From: Acinetobacter marinus | Lineage (GTDB): Bacteria; Pseudomonadota; Gammaproteobacteria; Pseudomonadales; Moraxellaceae | Length of the DNA stretch: 64,000 nucleotides | Assembly (NCBI RefSeq): GCF_900096915.1 | Contig: NZ_FMYK01000007.1 | Span: 1 to 64,000, forward strand | Direction of reading: 5' to 3' | In this document: in pieces, positions 62,431 through 64,000 of the stretch | Layout of the letters: each line of letters begins with the position of its first letter | How positions within the stretch are numbered: the first letter of the stretch is position 1 | Program-made: the position numbers and the translations under genes | The notes under the pieces: generated by a model | Database searches by the model: none | Told to the model about the DNA's origin: nothing | The model's input: the letters and a program-made list of their open reading frames with translations, nothing else

Positions 62431-63585
62431 ATGGCGAAGTCGCAGTTATTCTCCCAACTGAAAAGCCGAGTTAAAAATCAAGTTAAGCATCGTATTGATC
62501 GGCAACTTTTACCCAAAATTTCCAATCAAATCGAACAATGGGCTGGCGCAGAAACCCCAAAATTGTATTACAACCCCACGGGTACTTTTCAGCATATTAC
62601 GGATGTTTTACCACAGCTCACCCAGCCTTACCGTCCAACGCCGTGGCTGTCAAATACCCATGCGCATCTTTTATATTTTGATGTAATCCGTAAAAAGAAG
62701 GTGCAACTCCAATATGATCATATTGAACAATTGCAGATGCACGATGGCGGTGTGACAGCGATTGCATGGTATGGCAAGGATCTTCCTGCGGATACGCCGA
62801 CCATTGTGTTATTGCATACCATTACGGGCTCGCCAGATTCGATGCGAGAATTGGTCAAAGATTTGCATCGTTATACGGGCTGGCGTATCGCCTTGTGTAT
62901 TCGCCGTGGACATGCGCAGTTGCCGATGCCTGTGGGGCAGTTCTGTCTGTTTGGTTCAGTGGATGATTTGCGTGAACAACTGGCACACATTACGGCGCTT
63001 TATCCGCAGTCGACGTTATATGGGGTCGGTAGCTCGGCTGGCACCAGTTTGTTGGTGCGTTATTTAGGTGAAGCAGGGGAGAATTCGCTATTTCGTGCCG
63101 CTTTTGCACTGTCGCCGGGTTATAACTTAGAAACGGGCTTTGATCATATGCATCCCTTTTATAGTCGCTATATGGCAAATAAAGTGCTGAATACCTTTGT
63201 CCGCCCGCACACCCCAGTATGGCAATCCAATACAGGACTGTCTCATTTGTTAGCGCAAAAAGAGCTGACCCACGTGCATCGTCATCATTATCAATTTGCA
63301 GGTTTTGCCAGCTACGACGACTATGATCAGGCGATCAATCCGATCCATGTGTTTGAAAATATCCAAGTGCCTTTGATGATCCTCAATGCTGAAGATGATC
63401 CAGTCTGTCATATTCGCAACTTTGAGCCGTACAAAGCCCAAGTTAGCGCAATGCAAAATGTGATGGTGATCACCACCAAGAAGGGCAGTCATTGTGGCTT
63501 TTATGAAGGCTTGCGCCATCCTGAAGCATGGTCAACCAAGTTGATCGCAGACTTCTTAAAACAGTCTCATCACACCGCATCGTGA
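62431..63585 (+). CDS. alpha/beta hydrolase, YheT-like
   Basis: I chose ATG at 62431, with TTGGAG upstream, since the preceding 21 codons of the frame look non-coding. The 384-residue hydrolase has LHTITGSPDSMRELVKDL (oxyanion region, about 130-148), the nucleophile elbow GVGSSAGTSLL near 210 and the catalytic His in KKGSHCGFYEG near 360. The family is that of YheT. The substrate is unknown. It is followed by a terminator and bamE on the opposite strand. Confidence 0.88.
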   Translation: MAKSQLFSQLKSRVKNQVKHRIDRQLLPKISNQIEQWAGAETPKLYYNPTGTFQHITDVLPQLTQPYRPTPWLSNTHAHLLYFDVIRKKKVQLQYDHIEQLQMHDGGVTAIAWYGKDLPADTPTIVLLHTITGSPDSMRELVKDLHRYTGWRIALCIRRGHAQLPMPVGQFCLFGSVDDLREQLAHITALYPQSTLYGVGSSAGTSLLVRYLGEAGENSLFRAAFALSPGYNLETGFDHMHPFYSRYMANKVLNTFVRPHTPVWQSNTGLSHLLAQKELTHVHRHHYQFAGFASYDDYDQAINPIHVFENIQVPLMILNAEDDPVCHIRNFEPYKAQVSAMQNVMVITTKKGSHCGFYEGLRHPEAWSTKLIADFLKQSHHTAS

Positions 63586-63619
63586 TGCTTAGGAAATCGT
63601 AAAAATCGCAGCAAGATAC

Positions 63620-63649
63620 AAAAAAGCATGGAGGAGTCCATGCTTTTTT
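63620..63649. terminator. bidirectional terminator between the hydrolase and bamE
   Basis: AAAAAAGCATGGA and TCCATGCTTTTTT form a perfect stem with loop GGAG and T-runs on both strands, placed between convergent genes. Confidence 0.92.
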
Positions 63650-63672
63650 ACACAAATGAAAATGATTATGAG

Positions 63673-64000
63673 TTACAATTTTGGTGCAGTCAGAATCGCT
63701 TCTTTAGAGCCTGGTAGACCAGGTTGTGACTCTGGAATGGTTTCCAAGCCTTCGATTTGCGAAACTACGCCAGATTCGTTAAAGTAAATGCGTAGATGCT
63801 GACCTTTGCTTTCAGGAATATCTGCTTTTTTGGCATATGTACCTGGGATAAAGTTATAGATGTAGTCCCAACGCAAAGGGTTTAAAGGATCACTGACTGT
63901 TGGTGTGCCCAGTAAGAAACGCACCTGTTGTGGTGTCATGCCCACTTTCACTTGCGATGCTTGCGCTTGAGTTAGCGGTGCGCCCTGTGGGATGTCTATC
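63673..64000 (-). CDS. bamE: outer membrane assembly lipoprotein BamE, C-terminal part
   Basis: This is the end of BamE (OmlA/SmpA), a BAM complex lipoprotein. The frame stays open to the window edge, and the residues before the internal Met (DIPQGAPLTQAQASQVKVG) are typical BamE. So the signal peptide and lipobox lie outside. GMTPQQVRFLLGTPTVSDP is the family core, and the C-terminus ends TAPKL. Confidence 0.93.
   Translation of the reverse strand, partial: IDIPQGAPLTQAQASQVKVGMTPQQVRFLLGTPTVSDPLNPLRWDYIYNFIPGTYAKKADIPESKGQHLRIYFNESGVVSQIEGLETIPESQPGLPGSKEAILTAPKL

Overview
The window looks like chromosomal DNA of an Acinetobacter species or a close relative in the Moraxellaceae. I base this on AT-rich gamma-proteobacterial coding sequence, the pmrC-pmrA-pmrB order, the ndk-rlmN-pilW-rodZ-ispG-hisS-yfgM-bamB-der order, two FadE-like acyl-CoA dehydrogenases next to each other, and paired RcnB-like proteins. 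No species can be named from sequence reading alone. I see no prophage, intact IS transposase, CRISPR array or tRNA.

Layout. Positions 1-131 hold the 3' end of a 5S rRNA gene and its terminator, that is, the tail of an rRNA operon. Three poorly conserved genes follow (232-2058), then aconitase acnA on the minus strand, with a divergent glycosyltransferase and a PAP2 phosphatase. Positions 7470-17571 are a housekeeping block: iscX, ndk, rlmN, pilW, rodZ, ispG, hisS, yfgM, bamB, der. A 148-bp inverted-repeat element lies directly after der. Positions 18043-21036 carry two hotdog dehydratases of aryl-polyene type, an AzlC/AzlD amino-acid exporter and an Sfp-type phosphopantetheinyl transferase. 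A Crp-like regulator diverges from an Mpo1-like membrane protein across a perfect dyad. Next come an SCP2-like/iron alcohol dehydrogenase operon with a perfect 20-bp palindrome at its promoter, then lipB, ybeD and rpoD, then a small acidic protein, a YecA-family protein and gltS.

Positions 32118-39413 hold the polymyxin-resistance module pmrCAB with a good PmrA-box match, preceded by an EF-hand periplasmic protein and a 790-residue TPR protein. A second PAP2 phosphatase converges on pmrB.

Positions 39912-48535 are a type I restriction-modification island with the order hsdM, AlbA_2/GHKL-like gene, hsdS, DUF3644-like gene, hsdR. The DUF3644-like protein has an R-x4-H motif typical of HEPN ribonucleases and sits between hsdS and hsdR, the place that the anticodon nuclease PrrC occupies in the classical prr locus. 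This is the best candidate here for an undescribed defence system: a restriction enzyme carrying a guarded RNase and a separate ATPase/DNA-binding regulator.

The remainder is prfC, two lipoproteins, tatD, tcdA, two hypothetical genes, two RcnB-like proteins, psiE, two acyl-CoA dehydrogenases, a SnoaL-like protein behind an operator-like dyad, a YheT-like hydrolase and the C-terminal part of bamE at the right edge.
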